Assembly (NCBI RefSeq): GCF_024171785.1
Contig: NZ_JAMTCK010000001.1
Location: 248,134-312,133, forward strand
DNA length: 64,000 nt
DNA from: Goodfellowiella coeruleoviolacea
GTDB lineage: Bacteria; Actinomycetota; Actinomycetes; Mycobacteriales; Pseudonocardiaceae
Direction: 5' to 3'
Within the stretch, counting starts at the first letter, position 1; each line of letters opens with the position of its first letter. Below are positions 42,662 to 50,998 of the stretch, piece by piece. The translations under genes and the position numbers were made by a program. The notes below the pieces were generated by a model, which made no database searches, was not told the origin of the DNA, and saw nothing but the letters and a program-made list of their open reading frames with translations.

Positions 42662-45253
42662 ATGCGGTGTCGACCGGTCCGCCGTGCGGGCAACGGCGGG
42701 ATCCCCCGCCCCGTGAGCGGTCGTTTCCGCGCCCTCACCCTGCTCGCCGCCGCACTCCTGCTCGGCGTGGTCGCGTCGACCGGCACCGCCACCGCCGCCC
42801 GGGACCAGTCCGCCGCCAGCGCCGCCGCGCGCTGGCTCGCCACCCGGCTCTCCCCCGAGGGCACCTACGCGGACCCGCGTGGTGGCGCGCTGCCCGACCA
42901 CGGGCTGATGATCGACGCGCTGTTCGCGATGTACGCCACCAACAACGCCGCGCTGGCCGCGCCGATCGTGTCCTACCTGGACGACCAGGGGCACGCCAGC
43001 GACTACTTCACCTGGGACGGCCTGGTTCCCGGCATGGGCTACGACGCGATCATCGTCGGCGGCGCGGCCGCGAAGACGCTGCTCGCCGCCGAGGTGTCCG
43101 GCCGCGACCCGAGGAACTTCGACGGCACCGACATGGTGGCCGAGACCACGGCGGCGATCATGCGCTCCGGCCCGGACCGGGGCCGGGTCAGCAACTACTC
43201 GAAGAACCCGGACCTCGCCGGCGTGGTCAGCAACGAGGCCAACGTGTTCGGCCAGGCCCTGGCGGTGATCGGGCTGGCGGTGGCCGGGGCGAACGACCGG
43301 CTCGCCATCGACACCCTGCTGACCCAGCAGTGCGCCGAGGGCTACTTCCGGATCTTCTTCACCTACATCCCCACCACCGAGGTGGGCGAGCACGTCACCC
43401 CCGCCGGGCAGAAGGTCTCCACCTGCGAGGAGGGCAAGGCGTTCGGCAAGTCCGCGCCCGACGGCGACACCACCGGGATCGCGCTGTCGGCGCTGCTCGC
43501 CGCGCGCGAGGCGGGCGCGACCGGGCTCGACGAGCCGATCGCCCGGACCACGGCCTGGCTGACCGGCCACCAGGACGCGGGCGGCGGCTGGGGCGGCGGG
43601 GTGAACACCGAGGCACCCAACACCAACAGCACCGGGCTGATCACGCAGGCGCTCGCCGACGCGGGCGGCGCGGACGCCGCGGTGGCGCGCGGTGTGGCGT
43701 ACCTGAAGTCGGCGCAGGTCACCACCGCGGACGCGGGCACCGCGCTGGCCGGGGAGGTGGGCGCGGTCGCCCTCAACCCCGCGTCGTACCAGGCGGCCCG
43801 CACCGGCGGCATCGTGGGCGTGGACACCTGGATCCGGGCCGGGGCGCAGGCCGCGCTCGGCCTGGCCCAGGTCGGCTTCGCCGACCTGGCGCGGCACCGC
43901 CTCCCACCTGACCAGCCCCCGCCGCCCGACACCACCGTGCCCAGCGCGCCGGCCACGCCGTCCGGGACGGCCGGCACGACCACCCCCGCCCCGGTCCCGC
44001 CCGCGACCACGCCACCCGCGCGGCGGGCCGGAAACCCCGCTCCGCCACCGGGTTCACCACCTGGCCGGGTGCGCACCCCGGCCACACCGGTCGCGCAGCC
44101 GAGCGCGCCGACACCGGCCGGGCGGCTCGGCGCGTACCTGGCTGGCGCGTTCGTCGACGGCGACCACGTGGAGGTCACCCAGGACGGCGCCACCTACGTG
44201 GACTACGACGCCACCGCCGAGGCGGTGCTGGCGCTGCGCACCCTGGGCGAGCAGCCCGAGGCGGTCCAGCGGGCGACCCACTTCCTGTTGCGGCCGGAGT
44301 CGATCGACGCCTACGCGCACGGCGTGCCCTACGAGCAGGCCGACGCGGCCTATGCCGAGCCACTGGCCAAGCTCCAGCTGATCGCCCGCTTCGCCCGCGC
44401 CGACGCCGGCGCGCCCGCCGATCTCCCCGGCACCACCGGCCGGCTGGCCGCCGAACTGGCGGCGCTGCGCACCGAGGACGGCCGGTTCGTGGACACCGGG
44501 TCGTTCGCCGACACCGGCCAGACCACGCGCCGGCAGGCGTGGGCGATCGCGGCGACCGTCGCGGCCGGCGACGCGCGGAACGCGCGGGTCGCGGCGGAGC
44601 GGCTGCTCGGGGTGCGGTGCGCGGACGGCACGTTCCCGGTCGACCTGCGCACCGAGGACTGCCCGACCGGTGAGCTGGCCGCGACCGCCGCCGCGGTCAC
44701 CGCGCTGAACCTGCGCGAGCCCTCGGCCGGCCAGACCGGGGACACCGCGCCGGCGGACTGGCCGCCGCAGCGCGCGGCCGCGTTGACCGACGCGGCCAGG
44801 GCGCTCACCGCGCGGACCGACGGGGACGGGCTCGTGCCCGGCGCCGACGGCCAGCCCGACATCGGGCTCAGTTCGACCGCGGCCGCCGGCAGGCAGGCCC
44901 TCGGCCTCGACACCAGCGCCACCGCCCGCTCGCTGGGTGCGCTGCTGCTCCCCGGCGGCGGCCTCGGCGCCCCCGGTGGCGACGCCGACTTCGCCACCAG
45001 CCTCGCCGCGGCACCCGGTCTGGCCGGCCGGTCCTGGATCAACGCGGACAACTCGCCGGTCGCCGCGGCCGTGCGGCTGCCGCTGGCCGAGGCCATCGCC
45101 GCCCAGCCGGTGTCGCAACCGGCCGGCGCGGCCCGCGCGATGCCGTGGTGGGCCACCACCGCGCTGGGCGGGGTGGCGGTGGCCGTGGCACTCGGATTCG
45201 CCCTGCACCGGGTCAGGGCGCGGAAAGCCAGCAGACCACGAACATGGGGGTAA
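42662..45253 (+). CDS. membrane-anchored double alpha/alpha-barrel surface protein, putative corrinoid-binding
   Basis: An 863-residue exported protein. A signal peptide lies at ~20-45. Residues ~48-415 form a first alpha/alpha-toroid with prenyltransferase/squalene-oxidase-type repeats (HQDAGGGWGGGVNTEAPNTN, then STGLITQAL). A Pro/Thr-rich linker spans ~420-480, a second toroid-like helical region ~485-820, and the C-terminus is a membrane helix (WWATTALGGVAVAVALGFAL) with a basic tail. Export argues against a role in isoprenoid metabolism. The riboswitch and downstream ECF genes point to corrinoid capture, as in intrinsic factor, whose cobalamin-binding part is also an alpha/alpha barrel. 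The ATG at 42662 is chosen; GTG 42650 or 42713 are possible. Confidence 0.75.
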   Translation: MRCRPVRRAGNGGIPRPVSGRFRALTLLAAALLLGVVASTGTATAARDQSAASAAARWLATRLSPEGTYADPRGGALPDHGLMIDALFAMYATNNAALAAPIVSYLDDQGHASDYFTWDGLVPGMGYDAIIVGGAAAKTLLAAEVSGRDPRNFDGTDMVAETTAAIMRSGPDRGRVSNYSKNPDLAGVVSNEANVFGQALAVIGLAVAGANDRLAIDTLLTQQCAEGYFRIFFTYIPTTEVGEHVTPAGQKVSTCEEGKAFGKSAPDGDTTGIALSALLAAREAGATGLDEPIARTTAWLTGHQDAGGGWGGGVNTEAPNTNSTGLITQALADAGGADAAVARGVAYLKSAQVTTADAGTALAGEVGAVALNPASYQAARTGGIVGVDTWIRAGAQAALGLAQVGFADLARHRLPPDQPPPPDTTVPSAPATPSGTAGTTTPAPVPPATTPPARRAGNPAPPPGSPPGRVRTPATPVAQPSAPTPAGRLGAYLAGAFVDGDHVEVTQDGATYVDYDATAEAVLALRTLGEQPEAVQRATHFLLRPESIDAYAHGVPYEQADAAYAEPLAKLQLIARFARADAGAPADLPGTTGRLAAELAALRTEDGRFVDTGSFADTGQTTRRQAWAIAATVAAGDARNARVAAERLLGVRCADGTFPVDLRTEDCPTGELAATAAAVTALNLREPSAGQTGDTAPADWPPQRAAALTDAARALTARTDGDGLVPGADGQPDIGLSSTAAAGRQALGLDTSATARSLGALLLPGGGLGAPGGDADFATSLAAAPGLAGRSWINADNSPVAAAVRLPLAEAIAAQPVSQPAGAARAMPWWATTALGGVAVAVALGFALHRVRARKASRPRTWG

Positions 45254-45257
45254 CACC

Positions 45258-45863
45258 GTGAGACGAGTCCTGTCCGTCCTGTCGGCCCTGGCGGTGACGC
45301 TGACCGCCGCCGTGGCCACGGCCGCGCAGGCCGGAGCCGTCGACCCGACCAAGGGCTACGACGGCATCTGCACCGGCGGGGACGCGCTGACCGGCGTCAC
45401 CGTCGTCATCGACTTCCAGGAGCTGGACGGCAACGGCGGGGTGGCCGCACCGACCATCACCCGCTGCTCCCCCAACCCCAACCCGGGCGCCGCCCGCACC
45501 GGCATCGCCGCACTGCAGGACGCCGGCATCGCGGTGGCCGGCACCGCGCAGTGGGGTCTGGGTTTCGTGTGCCGGCTGGAGAACCGGCCCGCCGCCACCG
45601 AGACCATTCCGCGCGCCGCCAACCCGAGCTACCGGGAAGCCTGCGTGGTCACCCCGCCGGCCGACGCGTACTGGTCGTACTGGCACGCCGACGGCTCGGG
45701 CACCACGTGGACCTACAGCAGCTACGGCGCGCTCAACCGCACCGTGACGCCCGGCGGCTTCGAGGGCTGGTCGTTCTCGCTCAACGCCACCGCCGGCAGC
45801 AACCCGGCGCCCGGTGTGACACCGAGGAACCCGGCCGTGGGCGCGGCGCTGACGGCCCGGTGA
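45258..45863 (+). CDS. secreted small domain protein of the corrinoid-capture operon
   Basis: A 201-residue secreted protein with signal peptide (residues 1-~30, ending AQAGA). The mature part is probably beta-rich, with GVTVVIDFQELDG, WGLGFVCRLENRP and YWSYWHADGSG then GGFEGWSFSLNA. The same pattern occurs in the next gene. The W-x-YW and GW segments and strand order recall DUF4430-type domains, the fold of the small beta domain of transcobalamin, but this is tentative. It has no anchor, so it is free or bound to a partner such as the barrel protein. GGGGG precedes the GTG at 45258. Confidence 0.65.
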   Translation: MRRVLSVLSALAVTLTAAVATAAQAGAVDPTKGYDGICTGGDALTGVTVVIDFQELDGNGGVAAPTITRCSPNPNPGAARTGIAALQDAGIAVAGTAQWGLGFVCRLENRPAATETIPRAANPSYREACVVTPPADAYWSYWHADGSGTTWTYSSYGALNRTVTPGGFEGWSFSLNATAGSNPAPGVTPRNPAVGAALTAR

Positions 45864-46825
45864 CCGCCGGCCCGCGCCGCGCGCTCGGCGTGGTGGCGGC
45901 GGTCCTGGTGGTGGCCGCCACCGCGCCGCACGCGCACGCCGTCGACCAGAGCAGGGGACGACCCGGGTTCTGCACGTCGGACACCGGGGTCACCGTGGTG
46001 GTCGACTTCCAGCAGCTGGGCGGAACCACGCTGGTGCGCTGCAACCCGCAGGCCACCAGCGGCACCGGCCTGGACGCGCTCAAGGGCGCGGGTTTCCAGC
46101 TCGCCGGAACGCAGCGGTGGGGCGAGGGGTTCGTCTGCCGCATCGAGAACCGGCCGTCCGCCGTGGAGGAGATCCCGATCGAGGGCGACACCGACTACCG
46201 GGAGTCCTGTGTGGACACACCGCCGGCCAGCGGGTACTGGTCGTACTGGCACGCCGCCAACGGCTGCGCGTGGGAGTACAGCCAGTGGGGCCTGAAGAAC
46301 CGCGCCTTCATCCAGGGCGGCTTCGAGGGCTGGTCGTTCTCGCTCAACGCCACCGCCGACACCAACCCGGCGCCGCGCATCGCCGCGGTGCGGCCAGGCA
46401 CCGAGGGGCAGCCGTGCGGTGGCTCGTCCGACGAGGGCAGGCCCAGCTCCACCAACCCGAACGAGCAGCAGGGCGACGTCCGGCCCAACCCGGCGGAGCA
46501 GAACAGCGCGCAGCGGCAGCAGCCGCCGCCGGGAGGCACCGCGGCTCCGGACACGCCCGGCCCGGCCACCGCGTCCGGCGCCGACCCGGCGGCCCTGCCG
46601 CCGCCGAAACCCCGCCCGAGCGCGGGCACCCCCGCGCCGGCACCCGACCCGGACCACAACGTCGCCTTCGCCGGCGGCGAGAACGCCCCGGACGTCAACG
46701 AGGTGCTCAGGCAGCAGTCCGGGGCCAGCCGGTACGCGCCGTGGGCGGCGGCCGGTCTGGTGGTGCTGCTGGTGGTGGCGGCGCTGCTGACGGCACGCCG
46801 ACGCGGGCGGGCGCGGGACTCGTAG
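45860..46825 (+). CDS. membrane-anchored paralogue of the small secreted domain protein
   Basis: A 321-residue exported protein. After a signal peptide (to ~28), residues ~35-175 repeat the domain of the previous gene (GVTVVVDFQQLGG, WGEGFVCRIENRP, YWSYWHAANG, GGFEGWSFSLNATA). A long Pro/Ala/Asn-rich stalk (~180-280) leads to a C-terminal membrane helix (WAAAGLVVLLVVAALLTA) and basic tail. The Cys positions are shared with the paralogue. The start overlaps the previous stop (GTGA). It is probably a surface-displayed partner of the barrel protein. Confidence 0.7.
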   Translation: MTAGPRRALGVVAAVLVVAATAPHAHAVDQSRGRPGFCTSDTGVTVVVDFQQLGGTTLVRCNPQATSGTGLDALKGAGFQLAGTQRWGEGFVCRIENRPSAVEEIPIEGDTDYRESCVDTPPASGYWSYWHAANGCAWEYSQWGLKNRAFIQGGFEGWSFSLNATADTNPAPRIAAVRPGTEGQPCGGSSDEGRPSSTNPNEQQGDVRPNPAEQNSAQRQQPPPGGTAAPDTPGPATASGADPAALPPPKPRPSAGTPAPAPDPDHNVAFAGGENAPDVNEVLRQQSGASRYAPWAAAGLVVLLVVAALLTARRRGRARDS

Positions 46826-47950
46826 GTGCGCGCCACGTACTTCCTGCCGCGCGACCTGCACCCGGCGGCGTGGTGGCTGTGGGCACTGGGGTTGGCGGTG
46901 GCGGCCAGCCGCACCACCAACCCGTGGCTGCTGCTGACCATCATCGCGGTGGCCGGTTACGTGGTGGCCGCCCGCCGCGGCGCGGCGCCGTGGGCGCTGG
47001 CGTTCCGGATGTACCTGTACCTGGCCGGGTGCATCGTGTGCCTGCGGGTGTTCTTCCGGCTGGTGTTCGGCGGCGCCGAGGGGACGACGATCCTGTTGCG
47101 GCTGCCCGAGATCCCGCTGCCCGCGTGGGCGGCGGGCATCCGGCTGTTCGGCGCGGTGTCGGCCGAGTCGCTGCTGGGTGGGCTCTACGACGGGCTGCGG
47201 CTGGCGGCGGTGGTGGTCTGCCTGGGCGCGGCCAACGCGCTGGCCAACCCCAAGCGGCTGCTCAAGGCGATGCCGCCGGCGCTGTACGAGATGGGCACCG
47301 CGGTGGTGGTGGCGCTGTCGGTGTTCCCGCAGCTGGCCGAGAGCGTGCTGCGGGTGCGGCGGGCGCGGAAGCTGCGCGGCGGCGCGAACCACAGGCGGCT
47401 GCGGGCACTGCACGCGATCGTGATCCCGGTGCTGGAGGACGCCCTGGACCGGTCGCTGCGGCTGGCCGCGTCGATGGACTCCCGGGGCTACGGGCGCGCG
47501 GCCCTGGTCCGGCCGCGCCAGCGGGTGGCGACCGGGGTGCTGATGGTGCTCGGCCTGATCGGGGTGTGCGTGGGCGGGTACGCCACGCTGGACGGCTCCA
47601 CGCCCCGCCTGCTCGCCGGGCCGGTGCTCGTCCTCGGCGTGGTGGTCGGCCTGCTCGGCTTCCACCTGGCGGGCCGCCGGGTCCAGCGCACCCGGTACCG
47701 GCCGGACCGCTGGCGCCCGCCGGAGGTGGTGGTCGTGCTCAGCGGCGTCGGCGTGGCGGTGACGCTGTTCGCGACGTCCACTGTGGACCCGACAAACCTC
47801 AACCCGTCGCTGCTGACGTTGTCCTGGCCGGCGCTGTCGTGGCCACCGCTGGTCGGTGTGCTGCTCGGCGTGCTGCCGGCGTGGTTGTCCCCGCCGCCCG
47901 CGCCGCCGCACGCCGGCGCGGGCCACGACGCCGAGGAGGTGTCCGCGTGA
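46826..47950 (+). CDS. ECF transporter T component
   Basis: A 374-residue membrane protein of the energy-coupling factor T family, which links the ATPases to the substrate-specific S subunit. The coupling-helix motifs are present as RARKLRGG and SMDSRGYG. About seven to eight membrane helices are predicted, more than the usual five to six, with an extra C-terminal membrane region. The GTG at 46826 follows the previous stop directly and the gene overlaps the ATPase start. Confidence 0.88.
   Translation: MRATYFLPRDLHPAAWWLWALGLAVAASRTTNPWLLLTIIAVAGYVVAARRGAAPWALAFRMYLYLAGCIVCLRVFFRLVFGGAEGTTILLRLPEIPLPAWAAGIRLFGAVSAESLLGGLYDGLRLAAVVVCLGAANALANPKRLLKAMPPALYEMGTAVVVALSVFPQLAESVLRVRRARKLRGGANHRRLRALHAIVIPVLEDALDRSLRLAASMDSRGYGRAALVRPRQRVATGVLMVLGLIGVCVGGYATLDGSTPRLLAGPVLVLGVVVGLLGFHLAGRRVQRTRYRPDRWRPPEVVVVLSGVGVAVTLFATSTVDPTNLNPSLLTLSWPALSWPPLVGVLLGVLPAWLSPPPAPPHAGAGHDAEEVSA
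47776..47788. repeat. GTCCACTGTGGAC palindromic repeat copy
   Basis: An exact copy lies inside the T-component gene, encoding TSTVDP with the rare Thr codon ACT. Confidence 0.5.
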
Positions 47951-49548
47951 TCGAGCTGAGGCAGGTCACCTTCTGGTACCACGGCCAGCCCGAGCCGGTG
48001 CTGTCCGACGTGAACCTGTCCATCGGCGAGGGCGAGCTGGTGCTGGTCGCCGGCCGGACCGGCGCGGGCAAGTCGACCCTGCTCGGCACGGTCAACGGGC
48101 TGGTGCCGCACTTCACCGGCGGCCACCTCGACGGTGCCGTGGCCGTGGCCGGCGTGCTGACCCGGTCCCGGCCGCCGCGCGAGTTCGCCCACCTGGTCGG
48201 CGTGGTCGGGCAGGATCCGCTGGCCGGGTTCGTCACCGACACCGTGGAGGAGGAACTCGCCTACGGCATGGAGCAGCTGGGGCTGCCGCCGCAGGTGATG
48301 CGCAGGCGGGTGGAGGAGACGCTGGACCTGCTGGGCATCGCCGACCTGCGCCGCCGCGCGCTGCGCGGGCTGTCCGGGGGCCAGCAGCAGCGGGTGGCCA
48401 TCGGGTCGGTGCTGACCACGCACCCCCGGGTGCTGGTGCTCGACGAGCCGACCTCCGCGCTGGACCCCACCGCGGCCGAGGACGTGCTGGCCACGCTGGC
48501 CCGCCTGGTGCAGGACCTCGGCACCACCGTGCTGATGGCCGAGCACCGCATGGAGCGGGTGGTGCCGTTCGCGGACCGGGTGGTGTACGTGGCCGGCGGC
48601 GGTCGGGTGGTCGACGGCAGCCCCTCGGCGATGCTGCGGGACATGCCCGTCGCCCCACCGATCGTGGAGCTGGGCCGCCTGGCCGGGTGGGAGCCGCTGC
48701 CGCTGTCGGTGCGCGACGCCCGCCGCCTGGCCGCCGGGCTGCGCGCGGACCTCGGTGCGCCGCCGCCCCGGCCGGTCCCGACCGGCGAGACCCTGCTCAC
48801 CAGTTCGGACGTGGTGGTGCGCTACGGGGCGACCGTGGCGGTGCGCGGGGTGGACCTCGACCTGCACGCGGGCACGGTGCTCGCGCTGATGGGCCGCAAC
48901 GGCTCGGGCAAGTCCTCGCTGCTGTGGGCGTTGCAGGGGTCGGGGCCGAGGCAGGGCGGCACCGTGCGGGTCGGCGGCGTCGACCCCGGGCAGCGGTCCA
49001 GCGCGCAGGCGCGCACGCTGGTCGGCCTGGTGCCGCAGACCGCGAGCGACCTGCTCTACCTGGAAACCGTCGCCGACGAGTGCGCCGCCGCCGACGCCGA
49101 GTCCGGCGCTGCGACCGGCACCTGCCGGACGCTGCTGGACCGGCTCGCGCCCGGCATCGACCCCGCCCGCCACCCGCGCGACCTGTCCGAGGGGCAGCGG
49201 CTCGCCCTGGTGTTGGCCGTGCAGCTGGCCGCGGCGCCGCGCGTCGTGCTGCTCGACGAGCCCACCAGGGGCCTGGACTACACCGCGAAGCACGCGCTGG
49301 CCGGGATGATCCGCACGCTGACCGGTGAGGGCAGGGCGGTCGTGGTGGCCACCCACGACGTGGAGTTCGTCGCGGCCGTGGCCGACCGGGTCGTGGTGAT
49401 GGCCGAGGGCGAGGTCGTCTCCGACGGCCCGACCGCCGAGGTGCTCGGCGGCTCCCCCGCGTTCGCCCCGCAGGTCGCCAAGGTCCTCGGCGCCGACTGG
49501 CTCACCGTCGAGGACGTGCGCACCGCCCTGGCGGAGGTGGCGCGGTGA
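47947..49548 (+). CDS. ECF transporter ATPase, fused A-A' subunits
   Basis: A 533-residue protein with two ABC ATPase domains in tandem. The first has Walker A GRTGAGKST, signature LSGGQQQR and Walker B VLVLDEPTSALD. The second has GRNGSGKSS, a degenerate signature LSEGQRLA and VVLLDEPTRGLD, with the His switch in ATHDVEF. Fusion of both ECF ATPases is known in actinobacteria. The GTG at 47947 overlaps the T-component stop; the long in-frame extension back to 46117 is a shadow. Confidence 0.9.
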   Translation: MIELRQVTFWYHGQPEPVLSDVNLSIGEGELVLVAGRTGAGKSTLLGTVNGLVPHFTGGHLDGAVAVAGVLTRSRPPREFAHLVGVVGQDPLAGFVTDTVEEELAYGMEQLGLPPQVMRRRVEETLDLLGIADLRRRALRGLSGGQQQRVAIGSVLTTHPRVLVLDEPTSALDPTAAEDVLATLARLVQDLGTTVLMAEHRMERVVPFADRVVYVAGGGRVVDGSPSAMLRDMPVAPPIVELGRLAGWEPLPLSVRDARRLAAGLRADLGAPPPRPVPTGETLLTSSDVVVRYGATVAVRGVDLDLHAGTVLALMGRNGSGKSSLLWALQGSGPRQGGTVRVGGVDPGQRSSAQARTLVGLVPQTASDLLYLETVADECAAADAESGAATGTCRTLLDRLAPGIDPARHPRDLSEGQRLALVLAVQLAAAPRVVLLDEPTRGLDYTAKHALAGMIRTLTGEGRAVVVATHDVEFVAAVADRVVVMAEGEVVSDGPTAEVLGGSPAFAPQVAKVLGADWLTVEDVRTALAEVAR

Positions 49549-50552
49549 GCCGCGCCCGGGGCGGTTCCGGCCGGGTGGTGCGGCTCGGCCCGCGCTCGGC
49601 CCTGGTGCTGGCGTTCGCCTCGCTGGCCGGGTTGATGATGTTCGTCTGGCCGCTGCTGGTGCGCGTGGAGCCGCAGTCCATGCAGCACGGCCCGGACGCG
49701 CCGTTCGTCTTCGTCGCCATCCTGCCCGTGCTGATCCTCATCGTGCTGGCCGAGCTGTCCGAGGGCGGCATGGACGCCAAGGCGCTGGCCCTGCTCGGCG
49801 TGCTGTCGGCGGTCAACGCCGCGCTGCGCCCGCTCGGCGCGGGTGTGGCCGGCATCGAAACCGTGTTCTTCCTGCTGGTGCTCGCCGGGCGGGTGTTCGG
49901 CGCCGGCTTCGGCTTCGTGCTCGGCTGCACGTCGCTGTTCGCCTCGGCGCTGCTGACCGCGGGGGTCGGCCCCTGGCTGCCGTTCCAGATGCTGTCCTCG
50001 GCGTGGATCGGCATGGGTGCGGGCCTGCTCCCGCGCCGGGTGACCGGCAAGGCCGAGATCGCCATGCTCGTCGGCTACGGCATCGTCGTGGCCTACCTGT
50101 TCGGTTTCCTGATGAACCTGTGGTTCTGGCCGTTCATCACCGGCGCGGAGGTCGACTACCACGACGGCCACATCTCCTACGTGCCCGGCGCGCCCGTGCT
50201 GGACAACCTGCGGCGGTTCGCCGTGTTCACCCTGCTGACCTCCACCGCGGGCTGGGACACCGGACGGGCGATCACCAACACCGCGGCGATCCTCGTGCTG
50301 GGGCCCGCCGTGCTCGCGACACTGCGCCGGGCCGCCCGCAGGGCGTCGCACGGGCTGCTGCCCACGTTCGGCGACGCCGGGCCGGCGTCCGCGCGCAGCG
50401 CCCGGCCGAGAAGGGGAGCGGACGCGCCGACTTGTGCGCGCACGGGAAACGGCATGGCTCGCACGGTCAACGACAGGACGGCGAACGCCCGGCAGCATGA
50501 GGTGGGTCAGCCCATTCGTGGGCAACGCTCCAACTACCAGGGGGATTCGTGA
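49545..50552 (+). CDS. ECF transporter S component, putative cobalamin/corrinoid specific (CbrT-like)
   Basis: A 335-residue membrane protein with about seven helices in residues ~15-265 (FVFVAILPVLILIVLAEL, GIVVAYLFGFLMNLWFW). Position after T and AA makes it the substrate-binding subunit. A cobalamin riboswitch controls the operon, and ECF-CbrT systems with riboswitch control are known vitamin B12 importers, so a corrinoid substrate is the best inference. Residues ~270-335 form an unusual hydrophilic, basic tail that ends at the start of the next gene (GTGA). The true C-terminus of the membrane domain may be around 265. Confidence 0.75.
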   Translation: MSRARGGSGRVVRLGPRSALVLAFASLAGLMMFVWPLLVRVEPQSMQHGPDAPFVFVAILPVLILIVLAELSEGGMDAKALALLGVLSAVNAALRPLGAGVAGIETVFFLLVLAGRVFGAGFGFVLGCTSLFASALLTAGVGPWLPFQMLSSAWIGMGAGLLPRRVTGKAEIAMLVGYGIVVAYLFGFLMNLWFWPFITGAEVDYHDGHISYVPGAPVLDNLRRFAVFTLLTSTAGWDTGRAITNTAAILVLGPAVLATLRRAARRASHGLLPTFGDAGPASARSARPRRGADAPTCARTGNGMARTVNDRTANARQHEVGQPIRGQRSNYQGDS

Positions 50553-50932
50553 AACGACCGCTGCTGTCGATCACCGCCGTGGTGGGCCTCGCGCTGCTGG
50601 CCGCGGCCCCGGCCGCCTCGGCGGCGCCGACGACCCAACCCGGTGACGTCGGTGTGCTCGCCTGCTCCAGCGCGCCCAGGTCGCCGTCCAACAAGGACAC
50701 CACCGTGGGCGCGGTGAAGTCGGGGCACAACGCCCCGATCCGTCGCGGCCCCTACGGGGACTGCGACCCGCCGCTGCTCTACGCCGGCGCGGGGACCGCA
50801 CTGGACTACTGGTGCTACGTGTCGAACAGCTACTCCAACACCTGGACCTTCGTGACCGAACCGCGAACCGGCGTCACGGGGTGGGTCTACGACGACCACC
50901 TGACCGGCAACGGCAGCAGCGTCCCCTGCTGA
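50549..50932 (+). CDS. secreted SH3-like small protein
   Basis: A 127-residue protein with a signal peptide (residues 1-~26, ending ASA-A). The mature part of ~100 residues has a bacterial SH3-like pattern (APIRRGPYGDCD, then LDYWCYVSNSYSNTWTFV and GWVYDDHL), with four Cys likely in two disulfides. Such proteins often bind cell-wall material. GGGGGA precedes the GTG at 50549, which overlaps the S-component stop, so it is the last gene of the riboswitch operon. Its role there is unknown. Confidence 0.75.
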   Translation: MKRPLLSITAVVGLALLAAAPAASAAPTTQPGDVGVLACSSAPRSPSNKDTTVGAVKSGHNAPIRRGPYGDCDPPLLYAGAGTALDYWCYVSNSYSNTWTFVTEPRTGVTGWVYDDHLTGNGSSVPC

Positions 50933-50945
50933 CCGCGGTCCTGGT

Positions 50946-50976
50946 CCGGCGGGCCGGGTGGTGCTCGGCCCGCCGG
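50946..50976. terminator. hairpin between convergent genes
   Basis: CCGGCGGGCCG and CGGCCCGCCGG form perfect 11-base arms around a 9-base loop, between the stops of the SH3-like gene and the convergent second barrel gene. It probably ends both transcripts. Confidence 0.8.
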
Positions 50977-50998
50977 GTCGTCGGATGAGGCGCGGCGG

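Noticed and set aside
42691-42713. Hairpin GGCGGG-at-CCCCCGCC before a GTG as a translation switch of the barrel gene
   Set aside because: The stem is short and common in such GC-rich DNA, and the ATG at 42662 upstream is a suitable start.
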